This document shows positions 1 to 7,032 of a DNA stretch of 16,104 nucleotides, piece by piece. The DNA is from Bacteroidota bacterium. GTDB taxonomy: Bacteria; Bacteroidota; Bacteroidia; Chitinophagales; UBA10324. A program made the position numbers and the translations under genes. The notes below the pieces were generated by a model. The model was not told where the DNA came from, made no database searches, and was given only the letters and a program-made list of their open reading frames with translations. Within the stretch, counting starts at the first letter, position 1; each line of letters opens with the position of its first letter. Where the stretch lies: positions 25,745 through 41,848 of the forward strand of contig DMRR01000100.1 in the NCBI GenBank assembly GCA_003455275.1, given 5' to 3'.

Positions 1-1419
1 GTAGGTTCAATAAATAATATTGCTCCATCGATTCAAACTTCAGGATGCCTTCAGGAAATTTCTTTTAATTATTCAACTTCATGTTTTGCTGAGACGCTGC
101 ATTTCGACTGGAGCCCATCGATTGCCGGCGACACTTCAGTTGCGTGGTTAGACCCGATAAATGATTCTGTTACTGTACATGTATATACAGATAGCCTGAC
201 TTATGATTCAACTTTTACTTTTTTATATAACCCACCGTCGCCAAATGTTGCCGCCAATGTTATCACCACTTTATGTCAGCGAACCATTACACTAACTCCA
301 TCTTCAAATTGTGACAGTTCAGTTTTTCATTATGTGTGGTCTCCGTCTTTTGCCGGTGATACCAATGTTGCAGTTATTTCAGGTTATTCTGGATTAGTTA
401 CTGTTCATGCTTATAACGATTCTCTGACATTTGACAGCACATTTCATTTCCAGATTACATTGCCTCAAATGAATGTAACCCCAACGAACGACACAATTTG
501 CGCCGGACAATCAACTCAGATTTTTGCTTCAGGTGATCAGCAATATTCATGGTCACCATCATCAGGATTAAGCTCAACTTCAAATTCATCTGTTACTGCT
601 TCTCCTACATTGACCACGACTTACACAGTAATGGGTTCTTGTAATGATTCGGCTATTGTAGTAATTCATGTTAACCCTAATCCTGTCACCTCAGCCGGTC
701 CTGATACAACTATTTGTTTCGGTCAACAGGTTCAATTAATTGCCGGTGGAGGAAATACTTATCAGTGGCAACCTGTATCAGGTTTGAGCAATTCCGGAAT
801 CTCAAATCCGATTGCTACGCCAACAGTTTCTACTACATACACAGTCTTAATTACAAACCAATTTGGTTGCTCCAATACTGAGTCCGTAGTAATTTTTGTT
901 ACCTATATACCTCAGATTTATGCGGGACACGATACCACTATACTTATTAATTCTTCATATCTGATTTCTGACGCCAGTACTGATGGATTTACTTATTTCT
1001 GGTCGCCTGATTCGTGGATCAATAATATTTCAGTAGTCAATCCAATTGTTACTCCATTGATTACAACAACATATATTCTAACCTCAGTTAGCGCTGAGGG
1101 TTGCATTGTTTCTGATTCGGTTGTCATTTATGTCGATCAGAATCTCTATCTATATTTTCCTTCGGCCTTCTCGCCAAACGGAGATGGTGTTAATGATATT
1201 TTTCATCCGGTTTTTTATAATGTCAGCGATTATCATTTAAAAATTTTTAACCGTTGGGGAGAATTAATTTTTGAAACCAATGACCCCGCTGCCGGATGGG
1301 ATGGAAAATATAAAGGAGAAGATCAGGAGGTGGGAGTTTATGTTTATTATGCCGATGCAAAAGGTTTTTCTGATGGAGTTTTCAAATCTCTTCAGGGAAA
1401 TATCACCTTGCTGAGATAA
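1..1419 (+). CDS. Secreted Ig/PKD-like repeat protein with T9SS type B (gliding-motility) C-terminal domain, 5' partial
   Basis: The frame is open from the first base of the window, so the gene starts upstream; 472 codons are visible, ending in TAA. Two related segments (WSPSIAGDT at about residue 37, WSPSFAGDT at about 113) lie 76 residues apart. Three PKD/Ig-like units follow at about residues 157-228, 230-305 and 306-380. Each has a DTT/NDT-type start, a YxWxP core and a TTTYxxx strand, typical of Bacteroidetes adhesin-like surface proteins. Residues about 382-472 form a gliding-motility C-terminal domain (CHU_C/TIGR04131 type): FPSAFSPNGDGVNDIF, then KIFNRWGELIFE and WDGKYKGE. In this family that domain directs export through the type IX secretion system and surface attachment or release. 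The function of the mature protein is unknown; adhesion or matrix is an inference. The gene probably has its own upstream promoter outside the window. Confidence 0.9.
   Translation, partial: VGSINNIAPSIQTSGCLQEISFNYSTSCFAETLHFDWSPSIAGDTSVAWLDPINDSVTVHVYTDSLTYDSTFTFLYNPPSPNVAANVITTLCQRTITLTPSSNCDSSVFHYVWSPSFAGDTNVAVISGYSGLVTVHAYNDSLTFDSTFHFQITLPQMNVTPTNDTICAGQSTQIFASGDQQYSWSPSSGLSSTSNSSVTASPTLTTTYTVMGSCNDSAIVVIHVNPNPVTSAGPDTTICFGQQVQLIAGGGNTYQWQPVSGLSNSGISNPIATPTVSTTYTVLITNQFGCSNTESVVIFVTYIPQIYAGHDTTILINSSYLISDASTDGFTYFWSPDSWINNISVVNPIVTPLITTTYILTSVSAEGCIVSDSVVIYVDQNLYLYFPSAFSPNGDGVNDIFHPVFYNVSDYHLKIFNRWGELIFETNDPAAGWDGKYKGEDQEVGVYVYYADAKGFSDGVFKSLQGNITLLR
103..450 (+). repeat. Two-copy 76-residue domain repeat inside the partial secreted protein
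   Basis: Copy 1 begins near base 103 and copy 2 near base 331, a 228-base spacing. At protein level both read W-S-P-S-(I/F)-A-G-D-T-(S/N)-V-A, then VTVH-(V/A)-Y-(T/N)-D-S-L-T-(Y/F)-D-S-T-F. The DNA has diverged at third positions, so this is an old domain duplication kept by selection, not a recent slippage event. More copies may lie upstream of the window. Confidence 0.75.
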
Positions 1420-1463
1420 TCAGTTTATTGTTCCGATCCATAATCTTTCGAAAAAAAAATTTT

Positions 1464-1480
1464 GTTTCATTTCATGAAAC
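1464..1480. promoter_or_regulatory. Perfect inverted repeat upstream of superoxide dismutase
   Basis: GTTTCAT-TTC-ATGAAAC has perfect 7-base arms around a 3-base centre, in the 144-base gap between the secreted protein and sod, 83 bases before the sod ATG. There is no T-run after it, so it is not a terminator. It could be an operator for a dimeric regulator of sod, but no known regulator site was recognised and the role is inferred from position only. Confidence 0.3.
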
Positions 1481-1563
1481 CAATACTTATTGTCTTCAGT
1501 TTACATTAGCACACTTTCTACTAAGCGAAAGAAAATTTTAAAACACAAAAAACTTTTTTCATT

Positions 1564-2175
1564 ATGGCTTTTACACTACCATCTCTTCCTTATGCATTCG
1601 AAGCTCTTGAACCGCACATTGATTCCATGACCATGCAGATTCATCATGACAGGCATCACGCTGCTTATGTCACTAACCTTAACAATGCGATTGCGGGTAA
1701 GCCCGAAGAGAATATGAGCATTGAAGAAATCTGCCGCAACATTTCAAAACAACCAATGGCGGTGCGCAACAATGGAGGCGGTCACTATAATCACTCATTG
1801 TTTTGGACTATCATGAAACCAAATGGAGGCGGCGCTGCAAACGGCGCAATTGCTGAAGCTATCAATTCTTCATTCGGAACATTTGATGCATTCAAAGAAA
1901 AATTCAGCCAGGCAGGAATTACACGGTTCGGTTCAGGCTGGGCATGGCTCGGTGTAGGTGCTGATAAAAAACTTTGTGTATGCTCTACTCCAAATCAGGA
2001 TAATCCGCTTATGGATATTGCTGAAACAAAATGTACACCTGTACTTGGCATGGATGTGTGGGAGCATGCCTATTATTTAAAGTATCAGAACAAACGCCCG
2101 GATTATGTTGCGGCATTCTGGAATGTGATTAACTGGGAAGAAGTTAATCGCCGTTTTGCAGAAGCACTTAAATAG
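1564..2175 (+). CDS. sodA: Superoxide dismutase, Mn/Fe family (Mn-type residues)
   Basis: This 203-residue protein has the full length of the Fe/Mn SOD family, which dismutates superoxide to oxygen and peroxide in the cytoplasm. It lacks a signal peptide. The four metal ligands are recognisable: H27 (MQIHHDRHH), H77 ([10 protein letters not shown]), and D164 and H168 ([12 protein letters not shown]). The outer-sphere glutamine is Q145 in TPNQDNPLM, and G73 occupies the position where FeSODs carry Gln. This is the Mn-type arrangement, although Bacteroidetes enzymes can be cambialistic, so the metal is not settled by sequence. The ATG start gives the usual [11 protein letters not shown]-terminus. 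The gene is monocistronic: a 144-base gap with an inverted repeat precedes it and a strong terminator follows. The choice of sodA over sodB rests on these residues. Confidence 0.96.
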   Translation: MAFTLPSLPYAFEALEPHIDSMTMQIHHDRHHAAYVTNLNNAIAGKPEENMSIEEICRNISKQPMAVRNNGGGHYNHSLFWTIMKPNGGGAANGAIAEAINSSFGTFDAFKEKFSQAGITRFGSGWAWLGVGADKKLCVCSTPNQDNPLMDIAETKCTPVLGMDVWEHAYYLKYQNKRPDYVAAFWNVINWEEVNRRFAEALK

Positions 2176-2218
2176 ATAATCGTAAATCGGTTTTCGTTTT
2201 TTTTAAATAAAGATTTTT

Positions 2219-2254
2219 AAAGAAGCAGTCATGAAAATGATTGCTTCTTTTTTT
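2219..2254 (+). terminator. Intrinsic terminator after superoxide dismutase
   Basis: Arms at 2219-2232 and 2237-2250 make a 14-pair stem with one G-U wobble (2228/2241) and a GAAA tetraloop, followed by a T-run to 2254. The T-run is on the + strand, so this serves sod. It ends inside the stop codon of the convergent TIGR02757 gene. On the minus strand only a short, broken T-run follows the stem, so it may work weakly for that gene too. Confidence 0.9.
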
Positions 2255-3026
2255 AAAATCTTTCAATTGATCCTAGTCCAAATAAGGCGAAATCATATTT
2301 GACCGGATCGTTTGCATCAAATTTTTTTAATGTATCAGTTAGCTCAACTGCAGTTAGCCAATCCACTTTTTTTCTATTTATGAGATTGAGTTTGCGGGCT
2401 ACTCGCTCCACATGCAGGTCAACAGGAATGATTAATTGTGAAGGAGAAATTTTTTTCCAGATACCGAAATCAACACCACAATTATCCTGACGAACCATCC
2501 AGCGCAGGAACATGTTTAAGCGCTTACAGGAACTTTTTCGGAGCGGAGTGGGCACATGTTTACGCGTGCGGGTTGGAAAATCAGGAAGAGAAAAAAAAAT
2601 ATTGTGAAACCGAATCAGCGCTCCACAGGTATTGGTTTCAGTCTTATCCGGAAGAAATAAATTTTCTAATGAAACATGATTTGAATAGTGATACCTGAGG
2701 AAATGAATGAAGTAAAGTGCATCGGTAGAATTGAAGGTGCGGTGTCTGAAATTATCAAACTGTTTCAATTCGTTTTCTTTATGATTAAGAATGAAATCAT
2801 ATGGCGAGTGATCAAACATTTTCATCAGTTCATTGCACTTATTGATTATTGTTTTTCGCTGACCCCATGCAAGTGTTGCTGCAAACAATCCTGCAATTTC
2901 AATGTCCTGCCTTTTTTTGAACTGATGCGGAATTGAAACCGGGTCATTGAAAATAAATGAAGGCGAGTTGAACTGACTGACCTTTTTATCGAGAAAAATT
3001 TTCAGAGAATTAAAATCACTTGTCAC
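2253..3026 (-). CDS. TIGR02757 (DUF2400) family protein
   Basis: This 257-residue protein matches the TIGR02757/DUF2400 family from memory of its conserved blocks: DIEIAGLFAATLAWGQRK (about 41-58), FRHRTFNSTDALYFIHFLRYH (about 93-113), TRTRKHVPTPLRKSSCKRLN (about 152-171), MFLRWMVRQD, ISPSQLIIPVDLHVERVARK, and KYDFALFGLG near the end. The family is common in Bacteroidetes and related phyla. Its function is not established; the helical, HhH-GPD-like layout suggests nucleic acid contact, but that is inference. The start is GTG at 3024-3026; the codon two before it is TGA and no earlier start exists in frame. A run of nine A/T bases (2591-2599) lies inside the coding region but the frame is intact. 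It is divergent from the membrane protein and convergent with sod. Confidence 0.9.
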   Translation of the reverse strand: MTSDFNSLKIFLDKKVSQFNSPSFIFNDPVSIPHQFKKRQDIEIAGLFAATLAWGQRKTIINKCNELMKMFDHSPYDFILNHKENELKQFDNFRHRTFNSTDALYFIHFLRYHYSNHVSLENLFLPDKTETNTCGALIRFHNIFFSLPDFPTRTRKHVPTPLRKSSCKRLNMFLRWMVRQDNCGVDFGIWKKISPSQLIIPVDLHVERVARKLNLINRKKVDWLTAVELTDTLKKFDANDPVKYDFALFGLGSIERF

Positions 3027-3042
3027 TATTCAAAAATGAGAA

Positions 3043-3095
3043 GACGAATTAAGAAGTTTTTATCTTCATGCAGCAAGATCAAGAATAAATTCGTC
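3043..3095. promoter_or_regulatory. Long-spaced inverted repeat in the divergent intergenic region
   Basis: GACGAATT (3043-3050) and AATTCGTC (3088-3095) are perfect 8-base complements, separated by 37 bases that contain a small inner hairpin (GAAG 3053-3056 with CTTC 3064-3067). The right arm ends four bases before the ATG of the membrane protein. It could be a 5'UTR structure or an operator pair for the two divergent genes. Only position supports this. Confidence 0.25.
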
Positions 3096-3099
3096 GCCG

Positions 3100-4758
3100 A
3101 TGAATCGCATCAATGACCTGCTGCTTTCTGTTTCAATAATTTTTCTTTTACTTATTTTCTTTTGCATTGGAGTTACGGATTTATTCTTTGCGTTAAACCT
3201 CCCTCACTTTCAATTCATTTTTCCAATCGCTGCAGTTATGTGCATTGGGTTATCCTGGAGTTTATGCAAAAAGTACCTGATGATTCACAACAGCATTTTT
3301 TTGATTTCAGTTTTTGTATCAGTTGTTATCTTTTTAATTTTTGAAATCATCGCGCTAAGTTTTTATGACATCTCATGGGATGGACAGGCATATCATCTGG
3401 AAGCAATTCTGAAGATGAAGGAAGGGTGGAATTCAATATGGATGAAACTCGATAACTCATTGAAGGCCGACAATATTTTTATTAATCATTATCCGAGAGG
3501 AGACTGGTATGTTTCATTTTCACTATATGCACTCACCGGAAAAATAGAAGGAGTTAAAGTTTTCAATTTTCTTTGGTTTATCATCTGTTGGTTTTTATGC
3601 TGTTCATTATTGAACAGATTCATAAAGTTAAGTTTTCTCCTGTCGGTTTTTGTTTCACTGCTCGCTGCAGCAAATCCGGTAACCTTGGTGCAATTGCTTA
3701 GCAATTATGTTGACGGGCAACTTGCCATGACACTCACCCTGACAATAACCTTGTGTGCTTTCCTGTATTATACCGGAAATTTTTTATTCGCCTTATTACT
3801 TTTTTTTACTACAACCATTGCTGTCAACCTCAAATTCACGGCTCCATTTTATGTCCTCTTACTGGCAGCCGGATGCGTTACTGTTTTTGTATTTATAAAA
3901 AATTTTGTTGCAGTTAAAAAAATTTGTTTGGCAATTGTTGCAGGATTTTTATTTGGAATTTTTGTAATAGGATATTCACCCTATGTTTCCAACACAATAG
4001 AATTTGGGAATCCGGTTTACCCGATTGCTGACAAGTCGCAGGAAAAAATTAACAGCAGTATTGCGAATGCACTGGCTCCTGTTTCATTTTCAAAAATGAA
4101 TCGTGTACAAAAATTAGTGGCCTCGAATTTTTCAAAGGGCGTTTATAGCCGCAGTCCTAAGAATAATCAGCTGAAAATTCCAGGGACTTTTTCGGAAGAT
4201 GAAATCATGAATTATGTTCGGCCTGATGCTGAGGTGGCAGGAATGGGCCCGTTTTTTTCGCTGGCGTTACTGTTAAGCGTAATTGCATTAGGTTATATTT
4301 TCATTGCAGATCGTAAAATATTTTTTGTTCTTTCCATTGGAATTTCCTTCATCCTTATTTCAGTTTTTATCACTCCGGTTGGTTGGCTGCCGCGATATGC
4401 ACCTCAATTTTATCTCATATCAGTTTTTGTTTTAATAGCTGCGTTTTCCATCCGAAAAAGATTTTCAGTAATAATTGCAGGCGTTTGCTTTGTCGTACTT
4501 CTGATGAATAATTTTATGATAGCAAATTATTATTTCACGCGTCAGGCTAAATTTTCTTCGCAATTGAAAACAGAATTGAAAAATATTTCTGATAAGAAAA
4601 AAGCGGTTCGTGTTTTTTTTGGCCGCTTCAATTCAAACAGGCAACGATTCAATGAATCAGGAATTCGTTTCACCGAAGTGAAATCAATCCATGAACTTGA
4701 TTCATCAAAAATTTATTATCTGCAAGGACTGAATGATCAGGTTGCGGTAGAGAATTAA
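3100..4758 (+). CDS. Multi-pass membrane protein, GT-C glycosyltransferase-like
   Basis: This 552-residue protein has many hydrophobic segments (about 10-30, 38-55, 65-88, 153-180 and several more between 185 and 480) and a soluble C-terminal tail of about 75 residues. After the third membrane segment comes a loop with YDISWDGQAYHLEA (D90, D94, H99) and NHYPRGDWYVSF. An acidic residue pair in the first large extracytoplasmic loop is the layout of GT-C enzymes, which use lipid-linked sugar donors to glycosylate lipids, proteins or polymers at the membrane. I did not recognise a named family, so glycosyltransferase is an inference; a polymer- or O-antigen-related membrane protein is the main alternative. 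ATG 3100 is chosen because a TAA lies in frame just upstream. It is transcribed alone and its stop overlaps that of the convergent hutH. Confidence 0.7.
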   Translation: MNRINDLLLSVSIIFLLLIFFCIGVTDLFFALNLPHFQFIFPIAAVMCIGLSWSLCKKYLMIHNSIFLISVFVSVVIFLIFEIIALSFYDISWDGQAYHLEAILKMKEGWNSIWMKLDNSLKADNIFINHYPRGDWYVSFSLYALTGKIEGVKVFNFLWFIICWFLCCSLLNRFIKLSFLLSVFVSLLAAANPVTLVQLLSNYVDGQLAMTLTLTITLCAFLYYTGNFLFALLLFFTTTIAVNLKFTAPFYVLLLAAGCVTVFVFIKNFVAVKKICLAIVAGFLFGIFVIGYSPYVSNTIEFGNPVYPIADKSQEKINSSIANALAPVSFSKMNRVQKLVASNFSKGVYSRSPKNNQLKIPGTFSEDEIMNYVRPDAEVAGMGPFFSLALLLSVIALGYIFIADRKIFFVLSIGISFILISVFITPVGWLPRYAPQFYLISVFVLIAAFSIRKRFSVIIAGVCFVVLLMNNFMIANYYFTRQAKFSSQLKTELKNISDKKKAVRVFFGRFNSNRQRFNESGIRFTEVKSIHELDSSKIYYLQGLNDQVAVEN

Positions 4759-6245
4759 ATTTTATTTTCTCTCATAAATCCGACTGTCATGGTTATATCA
4801 TCATGAAGAATTCTGTCTGAAACATTAAAGGAAACCTTTTTTCTGTAATCAGAAATCAGCGATTCGATTTTATTGCTGCTCTTCATCGGTCTTCTGAATT
4901 CAAGCGCTTGAGCTGCATTAAGAAATTCGATTGCCAAAATGTTTTCAAGATTATTCAATACTCTCAAACATTTTGTTGCAGCATTGGCGCCCATACTTAC
5001 ATGATCTTCTTGCCCATTACTACTCACAATGCTGTCGACAGATGATGGAGTGCAGAGTTGTTTATTCTGGCTAACAAGCGAGGCTGCGGTGTATTGTGGA
5101 ATCATCATTCCTGAATTCAATCCGGGATTAGAAACAAGAAAGGCAGGCAGGCCTCTTTGTCCGCTTATAAGCTGATAGGTTCTGCGTTCAGAAATGCTTC
5201 CTAATTCTGAGAGTGCGATTGCAAGAAAATCTAGCGTTAAAGCCAGAGGTTGCCCGTGAAAATTTCCGCCACTGATAATCAGATCTTCATCAGGAAAAAT
5301 ATTCGGATTATCTGTAACAGAATTTATTTCGGTAGTGAAGACATTCACTGCATATTCAATCGCATCTTTCGAAGCGCCGTGTACCTGTGGTATACAACGG
5401 AAAGAATACGGATCTTGTACTTGTTCTTTTTTGTGGGAAGAAATTTCACTGCCACTTAATATTTCCAGAATACTTTTTGCTGTTTGTGTTTGTCCCTTTT
5501 GCGGGCGCACTTTGTGAATTAAAGAATGAAATGGTTCCAGCCGGGAATCAAATGCATCGATAGAAATGCAGCTAATCATATCTGCCCAGGCTGATAACTG
5601 TTTAGCGCGAATCAGGATATATGATCCATAAGCACTCATAAATTGAGTTCCGTTCAGCAGAGCTAACCCTTCTTTCGATTTTAATTTTAATGCATTCCAT
5701 TTGAAATGAGGAAGTAATTCAGCAGAAGAAAATTTTCTTCCTTCATAATTGACAGATCCGAAACCAAGCAAGGGCAAACACAAATGTGCGAGCGGAGCCA
5801 AATCTCCTGATGCACCAAGTGATCCCTGATCATAAACAACAGGATTTATTCCCAGGTTATAAAAATCTATCAGACGCCAAACAGTAGTAATATCAGTTCC
5901 GGAATTTCCATAAGAGAGGGATTGAATCTTAAGCAAAAGCATGAGCCGAACAATTTCATAAGGCACCTCATCGCCTAATCCGCAAGCGTGTGACTTAACT
6001 AAGTTTTCCTGCAATTGTTCTGCCTGGTCGCGTGATATTTTTACATTACATAAAGAACCAAATCCAGTATTAATACCATAGAAAAGTTCTTCGCTTTGAT
6101 CAGTTTTTTTATCCAGATAATTTCTGCAAGCAATAATTTTTTCTCTTGATTCATCTGAAAGCTGAAGTGTAGAATTGTTGTATAAAATTTCTTCAAGCTT
6201 TTCCAGAGACAGATGCTCGGAACTGATAAAATGTGTAGAAGGCAT
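4755..6245 (-). CDS. hutH: Histidine ammonia-lyase
   Basis: This 496-residue enzyme of the aromatic amino acid ammonia-lyase family deaminates L-histidine to trans-urocanate in the cytoplasm, the first step of histidine degradation. The cofactor-forming triad is A145-S146-G147 in GSLGASGDLAPLAH, which cyclises to the MIO group. Other active-site blocks are FYGINTGFG (Y56), QDPYSFRCIPQVHG (Y280, R283) and NPNIF. Two features favour histidine over tyrosine or phenylalanine: S85-H86 in NLVKSHACGLG, and Glu413 in GQEDHVSMG, where tyrosine lyases of flexirubin clusters usually have Gln. No hutU, hutI or hutG lies nearby, so the rest of the pathway must be elsewhere. It is monocistronic: the scpB terminator precedes it, and its stop codon overlaps that of the convergent membrane protein in TTAA. 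No intrinsic terminator is visible after it. Confidence 0.94.
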   Translation of the reverse strand: MPSTHFISSEHLSLEKLEEILYNNSTLQLSDESREKIIACRNYLDKKTDQSEELFYGINTGFGSLCNVKISRDQAEQLQENLVKSHACGLGDEVPYEIVRLMLLLKIQSLSYGNSGTDITTVWRLIDFYNLGINPVVYDQGSLGASGDLAPLAHLCLPLLGFGSVNYEGRKFSSAELLPHFKWNALKLKSKEGLALLNGTQFMSAYGSYILIRAKQLSAWADMISCISIDAFDSRLEPFHSLIHKVRPQKGQTQTAKSILEILSGSEISSHKKEQVQDPYSFRCIPQVHGASKDAIEYAVNVFTTEINSVTDNPNIFPDEDLIISGGNFHGQPLALTLDFLAIALSELGSISERRTYQLISGQRGLPAFLVSNPGLNSGMMIPQYTAASLVSQNKQLCTPSSVDSIVSSNGQEDHVSMGANAATKCLRVLNNLENILAIEFLNAAQALEFRRPMKSSNKIESLISDYRKKVSFNVSDRILHDDITMTVGFMRENKI

Positions 6246-6272
6246 TCAGGTTTTGATCAAATGTGATTTTGG

Positions 6273-6280
6273 CAAAGATG
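6273..6280 (-). promoter_or_regulatory. Possible -7 promoter element of hutH
   Basis: On the minus strand this reads CATCTTTG, seven of eight matches to the Bacteroidetes -7 consensus TAnnTTTG, 27 bases before the hutH ATG and downstream of the scpB terminator. A second 7/8 match (CACATTTG, 6258-6265) lies closer to the start. No clear -33 TTTG is placed for either, so this is weak. Confidence 0.3.
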
Positions 6281-6323
6281 AAAATTCATTGAAGCTTTTT
6301 ATATCCCGGTTATTAAAATAAAA

Positions 6324-6358
6324 AAAGGTTGGCGAGCGCCAACCTTTAATTTTTTTTG
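6324..6358 (-). terminator. Intrinsic terminator after scpB
   Basis: AAAGGTTGGCG (6324-6334) and CGCCAACCTTT (6337-6347) are perfect 11-base complements with a very short loop (effectively GAGC). On the minus strand the stem runs into a T-rich stretch, ending scpB transcription about 80 bases before hutH begins. A run of T at 6350-6357 also makes it terminator-like on the + strand, but no + gene lies upstream. Confidence 0.88.
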
Positions 6359-6370
6359 CGAGAGGCTGAA

Positions 6371-6937
6371 TCAATTTTCAGAGAGAACGCCCACTGTATT
6401 TTCTTCGGGCTGCTCGATGTCCTTAAGTTTTGGTAAATCTTTTACAGAATTAATTCCGAAATAATTCATAAAGAAATTGCTGACATTATAGAGAATCGGT
6501 TTGCCAACATGTTCGCTTCTTCCTTTTATAACAATTAAATCTTTCTCTAACAATTTCTGAATTGAATAATCACAGTTCACACCGCGGATAGACTCAATTT
6601 CAGGTTTAGAAATAGGTTGTTTATATGCAATGATCGAAAGAACCTCAAGCTGACTGGTGCTAAGCCGTTTGTTCAATTTGCTCTTTAGCATTTCAGAAAT
6701 CGTGGCAGTGAATTCGTTCTTGCTCAAGAATTGGTATCCCTCAGCAATTTGAACAACCTGAAAAGCATACTCATCAGAAGAATATTTTCTCACTAAATCA
6801 TTCAAATGACCTTCTATTTCAAATTTGCTGATTTCTACTCCGGCAATCTTAGAAACAGTAGCTTGTATTTCGTTAATAGTTAAAGGCTGGTCAGTAGCAA
6901 AAACCAGAGCTTCAATATGTGATTTTAATTGTTCCAT
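6371..6937 (-). CDS. scpB: Segregation and condensation protein B
   Basis: This 188-residue protein matches ScpB, the winged-helix kleisin-associated subunit of the SMC-ScpA-ScpB condensin, which compacts and segregates the chromosome. The N-terminus (EQLKSHIEALVFATDQPLTINEI) and the second half (LSTSQLEVLSIIAYKQPISKPEIESIRGVNCDYSIQKLLEKDLI, then GRSEHVGKPILYNVSNFFMNYFGI) are the signature blocks of the two winged-helix domains. The C-terminal tail is short and acidic, as is common in this family. scpA and smc are not in the window. It follows the SDR gene on the same strand after 95 bases, so a shared transcript is possible, but a separate promoter is equally likely (CAGTTTTG at 6957-6964 on the minus strand resembles a -7 element). 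A strong terminator follows it. Confidence 0.95.
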   Translation of the reverse strand: MEQLKSHIEALVFATDQPLTINEIQATVSKIAGVEISKFEIEGHLNDLVRKYSSDEYAFQVVQIAEGYQFLSKNEFTATISEMLKSKLNKRLSTSQLEVLSIIAYKQPISKPEIESIRGVNCDYSIQKLLEKDLIVIKGRSEHVGKPILYNVSNFFMNYFGINSVKDLPKLKDIEQPEENTVGVLSEN

Positions 6938-7032
6938 TAGTAATTCTTATTGATAACAAAACTGAGCAATAGCAACGAATAGAGCATATGATCTAAAAAT
7001 TAGTTTTTAACATTTTAAATTTTAGAAAACGC

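Noticed and set aside
2299..2936. Several open frames on the + strand across the TIGR02757 gene
   Set aside because: The minus strand encodes a recognisable full-length family protein here; the + strand frames overlap each other and show no family motifs.
4755..6245. Tyrosine ammonia-lyase of a flexirubin or aryl polyene cluster
   Set aside because: S85-H86 and QEDHVSMG fit histidine lyases, and no ketosynthase or acyl carrier genes lie nearby.
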